From Gongronella butleri (Eukaryota > Mucoromycota > Mucoromycetes > Mucorales > Cunninghamellaceae), in NCBI GenBank assembly GCA_025201375.1, contig JAIWZP010000059.1, forward strand, positions 62,001-126,000: a DNA stretch of 64,000 nt, given 5' to 3'. The notes beneath the pieces were generated by a model, which worked only from the letters and a program-made list of their open reading frames with translations, had not been told where the DNA came from and made no database searches. Position 1 is the stretch's first letter; the number at the start of each line of letters is the position of its first letter. The translations under genes and the position numbers were made by a program. Of this stretch, positions 43,600-53,984 are shown in pieces.

Positions 43600-44802
43600 T
43601 TAGCGCGCATATAAAAAAATTAGGCCGCAAAGCAGTTTTTGTTCGCACGTACCGACAGGCTTGGTGGAGGAGAACTTGCTGGTTGTCCCTGTAATAGCCA
43701 CAGAGCCCTCGTCCGCAGACGGTCTCGTCCCGATTGACAACCATATGGCAAAATCGACAATTTTGTCGTCTTGGAACCGTTCTGTGAACCCCCGTGGCTG
43801 AGGCAGGCTATTAAAAGCGAATCCCACAAACCGATACATGAAGGATTTGTTAACTTTGACTAGAAAAGGCGAAATATCCAAATCTAGCTTTTTCAGGCAT
43901 GGCCACTCATTGATCTGCATGAATTCCACCATTCCAGGCGTAGAGAAGTCCTTGCGTTTATGCAAAACACGTAGCTTGACCCACATGACACTGGGGTATC
44001 TGGCCGTCAAGTACTTGCATGTTTGATCGTCCAAATCAAACAGATCAAGGGTCAGAGAACGCACTCTATGCACGGGTTGGATGGCGGCCATGCTGTCAAT
44101 TTGCTTGTCAATGTCTACACGGCCCCTGATCAGATGGCATTCATCATGGATACTGACCGGATCAACCCTGACAGTGACCTCGGTCAAAGCGGGCGCCAAA
44201 GCATGGCAAAGGTCAAGGGCTCTATGTAAAGTCCATTCCGGCTCTCTGTCAGGGCGATACAAGATCACAATCGATTTGAGGCCTGGCAGACCGGCCACAA
44301 GCGACCTCTGGCGTGCTGCCAAATCAGATACAACGCACGTCAGCGACTGTAGACGGAGCCACTTATCATACGGAAGGTGATTGAACCACATTTCACACGG
44401 CGACGTGCTAAAAAGATGTTTGAGATTGAGCCACTGCTTTCGGTCATTTGCCGACAAGTCCATGGAGGTCATTGCCGTGTAGCCGCGAGGGTAATCACAA
44501 TGCTCAACAAAAGGCGTCAATTTCTGTAATGCTGTCAGCAGCATATCTTTTTTGCGTATATACATCCTGTGAAAAGTGTCGACATAAAAAATTATGCGCC
44601 GCGCGATCCGACCAAGGCTCGGTTGCTGCATTAGTTTGACCACCACCCGGGCCATCACTTGGAGATTGTAAACGCGCAATATGTAATATAACTTTGGTGT
44701 CGCCTCAACATTTATCACACGGCTGACGCATATCCATTCAAGCAACTCTTTGGGACGCTGGTGGTCCCACACAAGATCCAAAATTTCGAGGGGAAGGATC
44801 AT
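43600..44802 (-). CDS. F-box protein, C-terminally truncated paralogue
   Basis: A 400-residue frame starting 'MILPLEILDLVWDHQRPKEL', an F-box region almost identical in style to that of the neighbour at 45285-47312 (MPLPPEILDLVCDHHRPKEL). Similarity continues through 'GYTAMTSMD', 'LYRPDREPEW..LH', 'SLTLDLFDL' and 'RVLHKR', so the two are tandem duplicates. Alignment fades after about residue 375. This copy ends about 275 residues before its paralogue, with a C-terminus that looks unrelated, and its stop lies only 64 bp from the TIR element. Probably a truncated copy, functional or not; as an SCF receptor it keeps the F-box but has lost much of the substrate-binding region. Confidence 0.75.
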   Translation of the reverse strand: MILPLEILDLVWDHQRPKELLEWICVSRVINVEATPKLYYILRVYNLQVMARVVVKLMQQPSLGRIARRIIFYVDTFHRMYIRKKDMLLTALQKLTPFVEHCDYPRGYTAMTSMDLSANDRKQWLNLKHLFSTSPCEMWFNHLPYDKWLRLQSLTCVVSDLAARQRSLVAGLPGLKSIVILYRPDREPEWTLHRALDLCHALAPALTEVTVRVDPVSIHDECHLIRGRVDIDKQIDSMAAIQPVHRVRSLTLDLFDLDDQTCKYLTARYPSVMWVKLRVLHKRKDFSTPGMVEFMQINEWPCLKKLDLDISPFLVKVNKSFMYRFVGFAFNSLPQPRGFTERFQDDKIVDFAIWLSIGTRPSADEGSVAITGTTSKFSSTKPVGTCEQKLLCGLIFLYAR

Positions 44803-44902
44803 CCTCTAGTGAAAGTGAGAAAAAAATTAAAAAAATTAAAAAAATTAAAAAAAGCAAAAAAGCAAAAAAGCAAAAAAAGCAAAAACAAAAAGGTGTATTT
44901 CT

Positions 44903-44933
<31 letters not shown>

Positions 44934-45284
44934 CGTTTCCAGGTAATCCGCGGTGGCACAGCAGCCACTCCACTTTTTTTTCTGGTTGCACAAATACTCA
45001 GCCCATATCTTCCCATAGATTGGGATTTTTATGGACGACTGTGGTGCACAAACATGTAGAATTCTACAGTAGCGGCTCACAGGGCCCTCAGCGCTACAGA
45101 AAACCAAAATATAATTTTTCAATCACTTGATTCTCGAGCATGTCTCGAACAAAAAGCAAAAATCAACATCGCTTTGCCCTCAATTGCGCATCCCACACCT
45201 TTACTGCAGGCTTCGTGCTTAATTTACAATCATTGGAAAGCCGACCTAGATTGATATTTTATTGTGTGGTGTTTGATTTGACGA
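44803..45284. other. Intergenic with (TTAAAAAAA)/(GCAAAAAA) microsatellite
   Basis: The promoter region of the truncated F-box gene. 44818-44892 is a run of A-rich units (AATTAAAAAA, then GCAAAAAA), followed by a T25-type tract (44908-44933). Nothing coding seen. Confidence 0.55.
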
Positions 45285-47312
45285 TCACTGTTCCGAATGT
45301 ACGTGGTCAAAGTCCCAAATATGTGATTTCTCGAAAAATTGGCCAATGTTCGTATGGGCAAGTCTGGCCACAGACCGACAGCGGATGGCAAAGTACACAA
45401 TGTCAAGATAAGCGAGTTGTGTAGTCGATTCATGGCTGCTGGCGGATGAAGTCAGTCCATTTTTTATCCAATGAATGAATTTTCTTTCTTTCTTTTCCTT
45501 CTTTTTTTCATTGTTGCGTTTGCCTTTGCATTGAGTGGCATCATCGTGCGTCGCTTGCGCATCTGGGGAAATTAATTCTTGGACTCTGACGGCCGTACAA
45601 TCGTCATTGAGCTCATTGGCGCCGTGTATGGCGCATGTTTTGCGGATATTTCGTGTCGTGCCGGGCGGCACAAAGTCAATGCGGATATTTGGTTCCCGGG
45701 AAGGCGCTGGGTATCTGTTGGGGCGCAAAACATACGATGTGTCAAATGTGTTGACGAGGTCGTACTCGCGGTCGGGCGTGTCAATGACGATTGGGCTGCG
45801 CGTCGCCATAAAACACACGCCATGCAGTTGCAGGTCGACGGCGTGCGGGCACCGATTGAGCAAATCCTGGAGCACGGCGGCCGAATCCAATGTTGTGGAG
45901 CGGAGACTCAAGCGCCGCAAATGCGCGTGGCATTCGGACGCGCGCGGCAGAGGGAGCGCGAACTCGCCAACATTGGGCGGTGAATCAAGGCTGAGATTGG
46001 CGAGTTCCAGGCATGCAAGGCGAGAGAACTTGGAAAGCACAGCGTACAGAGACAGCGGGCCAAGCGTTTTAACAAGATCGTCGTTGTCTCTGTCGCGGCC
46101 CATATAGTCGCCGCCATCCAGACGCAAGCGCTTCAGATGCGGGAAATTAAAGTGCGTGCCATTATGATGACACATTGCGTCGCTGCCGCCGTCATCAAAT
46201 TCACACAGACCAAGCCAGCATCGCGAGACAGACCATGTTTTCACCAAAAGGGACAAATCGACAAGTTGCTCCGTCACCACCAAGGACGGCATGAGCGTGG
46301 TGGAGGGCAAATCCAGACGCCATGCGACACGCTGCACCAATACCGACGGCGCGACCGCGTCCAATTGTTGATCCAAAAGTGCATGCCGGCCCGACAGGTC
46401 TAAATCCATTTTTTTTAGCGACAGCCACCTTTCCAGCACCATTGAGCCATCTTTTCGGAAGAGTGGGCATCTATGCAGGACGCGCACGGAGAGTGACGAC
46501 AGACAGGGGTACTTTTTAGCCAAAAAATCACTCATTTCCTCGTCAAAAACGAGCACATCGAGCGTCAAGGCACGCAAACCACGCACAGGTTGGCTGGTGG
46601 TCATGCCGTCAAGCTGCTCGTCGCCTTCTTGAAGACGTGGGAGCAGATGCCACGTATCAATGCCTCGCTCCGGGTCTGCACGCACAACCAATTGTGAAAT
46701 GGCGGGCGCCACAGCATGCACAATATCAAAAACCGCGTGAAGTCGCCTTTCGGGCTCCCTATCCGGGTGGTACAAGAGCACAAGTGAGACGAGGCACGGC
46801 AACATTTCGTTTTGTCGTCGAAAGAGATCTGATGCACGGCACGTGAGCGATTTTAGGCGATGCCAGCCATCAAAAGGGATGTGATTGAAGCCGCGCTCGG
46901 TTGGCCACGCGCTAGGCACGTGTTTGAGGTGCGGCCATGGATGCTCAGTGAGATGCGACCATGGATCCGTTGACCAAATGCCCGTGTACCCGCGTGGAAA
47001 ATCAAAATATTCGACAAACGGCGTTGTCAGCTGCCTCAGCTGCATAAAATACACACTTTCCACCGCCTCGTGTGGCGTCTTTTGGCCATCCGGATACAGA
47101 ATCACCCGACGCACGTACTTTACAAGGTCGGGCCGCTGCGTCAGCCTCTCCACCAACCGGTCAATCACTCGATCGTTGTAAAGATGCACAGTGTCGTAGA
47201 GTTTTGGGGTCGCAATATTGCTCAGCGAACGGCTGACACACATCCACTCTAGCAGCTCCTTGGGGCGATGATGATCACAAACAAGATCCAAAATTTCGGG
47301 CGGCAATGGCAT
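45285..47312 (-). CDS. F-box protein with LRR-like region, full-length paralogue
   Basis: A 675-residue single-exon frame. The start at 47312 gives MPLPPEILDLVCDHHRPKEL..; in-frame sequence upstream is a basic/poly-Phe leader and is rejected. Residues 1-45 form the F-box. Leu-rich segments follow at intervals ('LRALTLDVLVFDEEMSDFLA', 'LSSLSVRVLHR', 'LKRLRLDGGDYMG', 'LACLELANLSLDSP', 'LRRLSLRSTTLDSAAVLQDL'), typical of LRR-like substrate-recognition regions. Expected role is SCF ubiquitin-ligase substrate receptor. The last about 70 residues are low in hallmark features, so the true C-terminus could be nearer residue 600. It is a tandem duplicate of the truncated gene at 43600-44802. Confidence 0.82.
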   Translation of the reverse strand: MPLPPEILDLVCDHHRPKELLEWMCVSRSLSNIATPKLYDTVHLYNDRVIDRLVERLTQRPDLVKYVRRVILYPDGQKTPHEAVESVYFMQLRQLTTPFVEYFDFPRGYTGIWSTDPWSHLTEHPWPHLKHVPSAWPTERGFNHIPFDGWHRLKSLTCRASDLFRRQNEMLPCLVSLVLLYHPDREPERRLHAVFDIVHAVAPAISQLVVRADPERGIDTWHLLPRLQEGDEQLDGMTTSQPVRGLRALTLDVLVFDEEMSDFLAKKYPCLSSLSVRVLHRCPLFRKDGSMVLERWLSLKKMDLDLSGRHALLDQQLDAVAPSVLVQRVAWRLDLPSTTLMPSLVVTEQLVDLSLLVKTWSVSRCWLGLCEFDDGGSDAMCHHNGTHFNFPHLKRLRLDGGDYMGRDRDNDDLVKTLGPLSLYAVLSKFSRLACLELANLSLDSPPNVGEFALPLPRASECHAHLRRLSLRSTTLDSAAVLQDLLNRCPHAVDLQLHGVCFMATRSPIVIDTPDREYDLVNTFDTSYVLRPNRYPAPSREPNIRIDFVPPGTTRNIRKTCAIHGANELNDDCTAVRVQELISPDAQATHDDATQCKGKRNNEKKKEKKERKFIHWIKNGLTSSASSHESTTQLAYLDIVYFAIRCRSVARLAHTNIGQFFEKSHIWDFDHVHSEQ

Positions 47313-48584
47313 CCTCAAGTGTAAAAAAAGCAAAAAACGAAGGAAAAAAAAACAATCTCTGTCAATCTCTTTTTTTTTTAACCTTGTTCCAAGGTGACAC
47401 AGCCGTCCCTTTTTCGACACGGCCGCCCCGTTTTTGACACCGCGCAGCATTTCACCAGTGCGCTCAGCCCATATGTCCGACAATGAGGGTCACTGTGTAC
47501 AAAGAGCAAACCTGGCAGCCAAGCAGCACCAAAAGCCTGTAACCCAACCGCCCCAGTGTCTGTCCTTTGAAAAACATCACTGTAATTTATTGCGTGCCAG
47601 TCCACCGCGAGCGTGGCCAAAAAAACATTCAAGCCATTAATCATCTTATTTTTGCGCATATCACCCAAACGAGCTGCAAGAGTACCATAAAATCTTGCAA
47701 TAGTGGCATCCTGGCAGCCCTTCTCATTTCAGAGAACTTTTATAAATCGGGTGTTGATCGAACTGTTTTCGAGTGCGTTCGATAGATTCACTATTTTCAC
47801 TATTTCCAGCCCAAACGCGTCAAGTTGGTATCGTTTGGGAGTTTAACTTGCACTATTGGAAAGAGGCATACGCATGTGACATTTTGTTTCTGCTTGGATG
47901 TACGGATGGGCAAACTCTGCACCCTCGCAATATCAATTTAAATATTTCAATCATCGAATTCACCGATTTGCTCGGCGGCTGGATGCCACAAAGGGCAATA
48001 TGCTCGTATTATGAAAGAAAAGAAATACTGTATTCTCTGTCGTATGAGGGCAGTTTTATCACGAATTGCTCAATAAAAACCTGTGCAGTGATCAATGCTT
48101 TCAAAAAAAAAAACAATTACTGTAAATTGTAATTTGCTGGAGCTCCGGCCGTTGGACCGCTATCAGAAATGCAGTTTGTACAATGCAAATACGAGCCAAT
48201 GCATTACTTTGGTTTCGTAAATTGGTCATCCAGCAAAAGTTTGGCAGACAATCACGGCGGAAAAGCGTGCGATTTCAAACTGAAAATGACCATTCAAAAC
48301 TGCACTGGTGGCCTGGTCGTTGGTTAGACAACTTGGCCCTCTGGTGCTCAGGACGCCGTAAAAACTCGGAGCCGCCAAGGAAGTAGTCGAGAAAATGCAA
48401 GATTTGGCAAAAATTGCTCGTTTGGTCGTAGATCGCCAAAATTGTACTCAACATAGACGAGATTCGCAATGCAGAGAACTGCGTGTTTTGGCACCATTTG
48501 ACCTCTGTTTGAGCAACTCGATGGACGATGTCTGTCACGACTCTGTGAGGTATACTTTTTTTTCCTGCCTCTCTTGAATTTTTC
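47313..48584. other. Intergenic, no gene seen
   Basis: 1.3 kb upstream of the F-box gene. A 119-codon open frame at 47773-48132 has no recognisable motif and is left out. Composition is AT-rich. Confidence 0.4.
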
Positions 48585-48845
48585 TCAAGCACCAACGGCC
48601 GCAACATGATTTCTATCGTCATCACCATATACCTCCAATCCTCATCTTTCAGATGTATTTCTCCCTTCCTGCTGACCCTGCTTATTTTTTCTTTCTTTTC
48701 TCAAGCAAATAGAAAAAAATATTTCCCCTCCCCGCATTTCCCCTGCACCAACGCCCAAAACGGCTTTTCTATCGACATCACCACATGCCCAGTCCTCATC
48801 TTTTAAAGCAAGTCTCCCTTGCTGCTGACCCTGCGTATCTGTTCC
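48585..48845 (+). repeat. Tandem duplication, period about 156 bp
   Basis: 'TCTATCGTCATCACCATATA' to 'CTGCTGACCCTGCTTAT' (about 48612-48682) recurs as 'TCTATCGACATCACCACATG' to 'CTGCTGACCCTGCGTAT' (about 48768-48838), with matching flanks (GCACCAACGGCC / GCACCAACGCCC). Pyrimidine-rich; upstream of the Cys-rich gene. Confidence 0.6.
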
Positions 48846-49289
48846 CCTTGCTTAATTCTTTTTTTTTTTTGCTTTTATTTTCACACCCCTTTTCTTAAGA
48901 GAATCGCAAAAAGGGTTTGTCGCGCTCTTTTCCCTCCCTTTCTTAAAGCATACCCTGTTCATGTGATATTTGTGCCTGTAAATTCCCTTTTGGTCACCGT
49001 CGCGCAGCTGCACCGAGCAAAGATCTGCCATCTGCATATCCCAAGGGTTGTTTGCTACATTGAGTCGGCACATTTATTCCAGTGGTTCATTGCAAGTTAA
49101 TCTACCCCCAAGTCAAGGGGGACGCCATCGCCCCTTGCTCCTTGCTCCTTTCTACATTTTTTTTTCTGCAGGCAAACATTTTTAGCTTTTGCCTCTCTGC
49201 TTCCATGTAATTCTTCTTCGTTCTTTTCTGCTCTTTTTATTTCCTTGCACCTTGTCTTCCCTTGTCTTACGTTCAAACCAATATTGAAA

Positions 49290-49798
49290 ATGATAAAATT
49301 CGCGACAATTGTGTTTACACTTTTGTGTGCTTGCTCAGTAGTGGTGAATTCTGTTGCTTTGCGCGGTAAATGCGTGAAATCTCCCAACAACTGCGACGAA
49401 GGGCTGGTGTGTCAAACCTTAAAGCCACTTTGACAGCACCGCCAAGTGATCGCTGCGTATCATTGCCGGGTGGCAAATGCAAGTATTTTATTGAATGTGC
49501 TAATGGCGTGAAATGCAACAATGGGAAATGTGACGACACTTGCACCACAAATGAAAGTTGCTTGGGCGAGCAGTTCTGCAACAGCAACAAGAAATGCGTG
49601 CCAAAAGGCTTGAATGGCGCCAAATGCGAATCTTACAAGCAATGCAGCCAAAACGGTGCTCAACGCACTTGTGTAAATGGTGTTTGCCAATTCCATGGTG
49701 CTGGTCCTGGTAAACCTTGCTCAGGAAACAACTGTATTCCTGATTATTACTGTGATATGAAGAGCAAAACGTGCCAAAAGATCACAGGCAAATCTTGA
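49290..49798 (+). CDS. Secreted cysteine-rich protein
   Basis: Preferred model: exons 49290-49365 and 49437-49798, intron 71 bp (GTAAAT donor, GACAG acceptor), 145 residues. An N-terminal signal peptide (MIKFATIVFTLLCACSVVVN, cleaved near residue 20-23) is followed by 16 or more cysteines in short-spaced patterns: 'CVSLPGGKCKYFIECANG', 'CNNGKCDDTCTTNESC', 'CNSNKKCVPKG', 'CESYKQCSQNG', 'CVNGVCQFHG', 'CSGNNCIPDYYCDMKSKTC'. The spacing resembles small disulfide-rich EB/Dickkopf-like modules, but no family is certain. No transmembrane segment follows the signal. Likely exported: adhesion, cell-wall or effector-like roles are possible, not shown. If the intron is retained the product stops after 47 codons. 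It sits in a repeat-rich area, unlike the housekeeping block. Confidence 0.75.
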
Positions 49799-49891
49799 AT
49801 GATACTTTATGGTTCTGGTTTAACGGTACCATTTGTTGTTTCAAATCGGGTCTGTGTAAAACTTTTGCATTGATTGTTTATTTAAAACGAT

Positions 49892-49897
49892 AATAAA
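49892..49897 (+). terminator. Poly(A) signal AATAAA
   Basis: AATAAA 94 bp after the stop of the Cys-rich gene. Confidence 0.5.
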
Positions 49898-49907
49898 ACA
49901 GGATCTG

Positions 49908-50100
49908 CCCGGCAAGTCTGTGCGAAATATTTTTTTAAACGCGCAAAATAAAATTGTTTGCGTGCAAATCGGATTGGGCGCTCGCAAAATGAACTTTATT
50001 TTAGGTGCGCGGGGAATGTTGGTGAGGGGCGCGCGGATTGGGGTGGTAACATAGGGCTCTCGATGTGTTTCCTCGGTAAGGTCTGACGTCACGAACGCAC
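49908..50100. mobile_element. Solo degraded end of the TIR element
   Basis: Reads 'GGATCTGCCCGGCAAGTCTG', 'GCGAAATATTTTTTTAAACG', 'GAGGGGCGCGCGGATTGG' and 'TTTCCTCGGTAAGGTCTGAC'. These match, in order, the outer arm and then the first internal repeat of the element at 42283-43536, with substitutions and a deletion. It lies between the Cys-rich gene and repeat copy D. Confidence 0.6.
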
Positions 50101-50191
50101 ATTAAGAAAAATACCTTAAACTTTCCATTAATGATCACCCCACGACGAGTAAATTATTGTGAGTGAGTGATGATCTTGCTAAAAAAAGAAG

Positions 50192-52595
50192 GAATTGAGT
50201 GTGCATGCCATGTCACACATCTCTCTTTCGCGTGAATGCATCTTTTTTTTTTTTGCAGGTTTTTTTTTATCGTCGCCCATCAACGAGCCAGCGACTTTCC
50301 CAACTCCACTTTGCGTCCAATGTGGCACTCTTTAGGTTATGATATTGCCCAAAATAAGGAGAAGAGAAGGGTTTTTATTGTGTATGATGGCAAAAGGGGA
50401 ATATATCGCGCTGTGGTGTTATTTTTTGTGGGTCGCGTTGCAGCGTCATGTGACCAGCAGCGACCTGAAGTGGGAAATCGTGTGGCAGCGACAAAAAAAA
50501 GGAGACAGAGGTTGTTTGCGTTTTTTTTTTAACACTCTTTGATGCATTGACAAGGAAAAAGGAGATTGATATTATTTGCATGTCTGCACTCATTTTTTGG
50601 CGAGGTGCACGGCCACGACCGAGGCGTTTCGCCCTCAACGTGCATGTGGTCGCTCCTTTTTCAAAGGAATAAATAGCCAAATCTCCCTGTGTTTGCTTTT
50701 TTATCCTGTTCAGCTTTCTTTTATTCTCTCTCTTTGCTCTTTCCCGGCCCTCTTTTTGTCTTCCACTCCCAGTAAATTGTCCGCTTGGACCGCGACTCTC
50801 GTGTCATGCTTGGCAAGATTTTCTGCGCCCCAGAAGGAAAATAAAGACAAATTGCAACGCAGGTTTGCAGTGAAGTTGAACCACCAGCATCCATCGAGCG
50901 GATCACTCTGAAATTTTGCAAGATATATATTGACTTGCGCGCTCAGCGAACGTGTACTAAAAAATTGAGAGGAATTGACCAGTCACATCCTGTAAGCGCA
51001 AGAAAGAATTGTCTAATATGCTTAGCATTATGATATAATCAAGATGCTCATAATGTCTATGAAACATTGCTGATTTGGAGCGCGTTTGGAGCAAACAGAT
51101 TGGAACCGCCTTTGGTGTAAATTGACGGCCGTTTGGATAGTAGAAACGCGTCAAATCGCTCTTTGCAACAATAGATTGACTTTTTGAGATTGGAATTCAA
51201 GCTGGGAGAAGCTTGGATGCCCGTGAACCTTATTGAGCTTATGTCCCCACTGTCATCTGCTTCAAAATTGTGAGCATTTGCACAAGGGTGGCACGAGAAA
51301 CACCCCAGATGGCTCATTTAACAGAAGAACAACTAAAATTAATCTGCCAGTCCCGTTGACGACCCAAAATACAGTGTAGCGTGAAATGGCGCGCTAGAAC
51401 CTTGAATGGCACCTAACTTGCAAAGTGCCAAAGGCATCGGGGCGCGCCACACGCAAATCAAATTTTAGTCGTGGCGAGTGCCCAAACCAAAATTGAAAAA
51501 ATGAATCTTCAGATTTCCACCAGGCTTCCACACAAGAGACAATGCAGGAAGAAACCAGGGACAACACCATAAAGCAGTGGGGTCAACCTAGTGATTAACG
51601 AGCAATTCGTGATTTTAGATTAAAATTCAAGCGCGAATTGCAGGAGAAAAACGCGTCCATAGAGCTGCGCCGACGCGCCCACAAGCAAGAGCGACGCCAG
51701 GTGCATGAAATTGATTAGGAACAGACGCGTGCAACACGATGTCTGACGCGGTTTTTCACGCGTCAAGATTGCCCCGCAAAGGGCCTGTTCGCATCAATTC
51801 TGCCCAGATCTCTTTTTTTGCAGTGATCATCGACATCCATGTACGCAACAGATTGAGATCTTTCTGATGGTCACTGTTTCGCAACTCTTTGGCCAATGTT
51901 CGTCGACTTTGACTTGAGACGAAAAAAAGAGGCAAATTGCAATTTACGCGGAAACCAGCTGATGCACCTCTTTATTGCATCTGTATCGGTCGTTGGGGTG
52001 ACATAACCCTACAGTTGAATGGCGTGGCGATCTGATGACTTAAATTTTGCTCTTTTTCAAATCGTCGACTGCACCCTTTGGAAAATCCGAGATTTTCGAA
52101 CATGGCGATTGCTCAAGTAAGCGAGCTACAAGTCAACACATTAGACGCTTTTCCCCCTGTTTATTAGCAAATCTGGAATAAAAATCACAGATCGACTAGA
52201 CCGTTGTCGAGCAAATCGCTATTAACGAAAATATCAAAAAAGATGTTTTCTTCGTCGGTTTTGATCGGATTGCAGTGAAGCTGGAATCATCTGAGAGAGA
52301 TTCAAATGGTGCTTTCGACACGTTAAAAGCCCTGGGGGTCGTTTCTTTCCGTTGTCGAGAAAAATGAGTTTGAATATTATTCAAATGTTTGAATGGATTT
52401 TGCAAGCACAGAAATGTCATTTATCGTCGGGCAAGCAAGCAAGCGAGAAATGACGACACCCGAGTGTGTCTCTTCCGAGTTGCACCAGTTTCGCCACGAT
52501 CCTCAGAATATTTTGAGATCCAGTGCTGAAATTTCAAAAATAGCGGAATTTGGTTTCTTCTGCATTAATCATTCAATCGACCTCCGGGTTTCGTT
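50192..52595 (+). repeat. Dispersed 2.4-kb repeat, copy D
   Basis: Second nearly complete copy, collinear with copy A (3967-6400) over its full length and in the same orientation. It is slightly shorter: homopolymer tracts in A are reduced here (for example the A31-type run near 4265 in A is A7 at about 50493). No gene is encoded. Confidence 0.8.
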
Positions 52596-53044
52596 ATCTA
52601 TCGCACAATTAAAAGTGTTTACAATGTTTTTTCCATATGGTTGAGCGCGACAAGGCCATCTCGCTCTTTAATCCACTAACGTTCTTGCCTTGGTCGCCCT
52701 TCATCATCTCTGACACCATGACGCGTTCACGCGTGGATTGGCTCGTCTCTGGCTTGATCGCCAACCTTCGTGCATCACCCACAAGCTCCAATCGCCTTGT
52801 TTCAGTCGACCGTCAAGTCGCATTCCTTGGTCAACTAGTCTCTCGCCGTGCAACACGCCTGTAGGCTTGGGCAAAAAACTAGTTGGGGGACAAAGGGACC
52901 AATTTGATTTGGGATTTAAGATCAGAGAGATGGAGGATCTTTTATCTAATTTGTTTCAGGAAGAAAAGGGACAAAGGGGGTAAATACAAAGTGGGGGGAT
53001 ACAACAAAGTGGGAGGTTGATTCTGAAAGTGGGGGGGGGATGAA
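52596..53044. other. Intergenic, no gene seen
   Basis: 0.45 kb between repeat copy D and the decayed zinc-finger family copies. Small frames only; G-rich words (GGGGG) at 53020-53040. Nothing recognised. Confidence 0.4.
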
Positions 53045-53280
53045 TCAACCTTGTCGAATCAACATGCCGCCGAGGATCTCTTTTTGCATTTTTTTCGGGC
53101 AGGGCGTCGAAAATGCTGCTGGTGATGATTTGGGGTTGCAGCAAACGCAACTCTTGTTTTAAGCCGCCCAATTTTTTGTTGAGCGCTGTACAGACCTTGA
53201 AGGATCGTTGCTGTCGGCACCGGCTCGTTGGTCGGGTTGGGTCGTTTCGAGGGGATGAGCTTAAAACAAAGGTGTTTGTG
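53045..53280 (-). pseudogene. Decayed C-terminal copy of the zinc-finger/coiled-coil family
   Basis: The minus strand reads 'LGGLKQELRLLQPQIITSSI' then 'FDALP', matching the intact gene's C-terminal coiled coil at 41250-41492. The family's last motif continues in another frame ('MQKEILGGML', stop at 53045), so there is a one-base frameshift within the T7 run at 53089-53095. No zinc finger precedes it. A short acceptor-like CTAG lies near 53300. Homopolymer sequencing error is possible for the frameshift, but the absent N-terminus argues for a pseudogene. Confidence 0.65.
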
Positions 53281-53298
53281 GGCAAAAGAGGGGCGAAC

Positions 53299-53655
53299 CT
53301 AGGTTTCACGGGTCAATACGGCGCCGAGAATTTCGTGTTGGGTGTCCGATGGGAGCGCTTGAAACATGTCGTTCGTGATGAGTTGCGACTTGAGCAATCT
53401 GATTTCTGTCCGCAACTGGCCAATTTCATGGTGGCATTCCTTAAGCTCCTCAAGGAGGGTGGCCGCCGAGACAGCGTCGTCCTCCATTGGCAGGGGTCGC
53501 TTGCTTGGAACTGTCTGATTGCGTTCCGCTTCATCCATCATTACCTTGATGTGCACCGCTTTAAAATGGGCAGCATATTCGTCAAAGCTTTTTGCATGAT
53601 AAGGGCAGCCTAGGCAGCCAAGTAGTGTTCGATGGCTACCAGTAGAATGCCGCTA
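53299..53655 (-). pseudogene. Partial copy of the zinc-finger/coiled-coil family, open frame
   Basis: The minus-strand frame runs from about 53655 to the stop at 53299. It contains a complete C2H2 finger, C-x2-C-x12-H-x4-H ('CLGCPYHAKSFDEYAAHFKA' then VH), a basic linker and the coiled coil 'HHEIGQLRTEIRLLKSQLIT' plus 'ALPSDTQHEILGAVL'. Compared with the intact gene it lacks the first finger, and the position of the intron is read through without interruption. Immediately upstream the frame is closed by a stop. It may be a 5'-truncated copy, or a second exon whose first exon has been lost. It is tandem to the decayed copy at 53045-53280. Confidence 0.6.
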
Positions 53656-53984
53656 TATCGGCAGCCTCTATATCGGTTTTGACCTTATAACGGCGCAATT
53701 TCATGTTTCATTTGATGACTTCAAGCGCTAGACATTGCGTAGTGGATGTTTTTCGTTGGTTGTGTAGTGGTATGTCTCCCGTCTGTAAACCTGCGCTTGT
53801 ACGTTTTGCAGAGCCTTTTTAATCGTACTCCCCGTCTTTTGTTTTTATTTTATTTTTATTTTATTTTTCGCGGAGACGACCCCCCTACATAACACTGCTA
53901 TTGTCATGGTCGATCACTCGATATTCAGCAATGTCGCGTGCCGTGAGCTCATTGACGATTGACCGATTTTCCAAGAACCAAGAA

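Noticed and set aside
47773..48132. 119-codon plus-strand open frame
   Set aside because: No motif, no splice partner, AT-rich codon use unlike nearby genes; could be chance.
49366..49436. 30-bp intron alternative (starting at GTGTGT) to join the Cys-rich frames
   Set aside because: Far below the shortest other intron seen here (about 54 bp); the 71-bp intron with GTAAAT donor fits phase and size.
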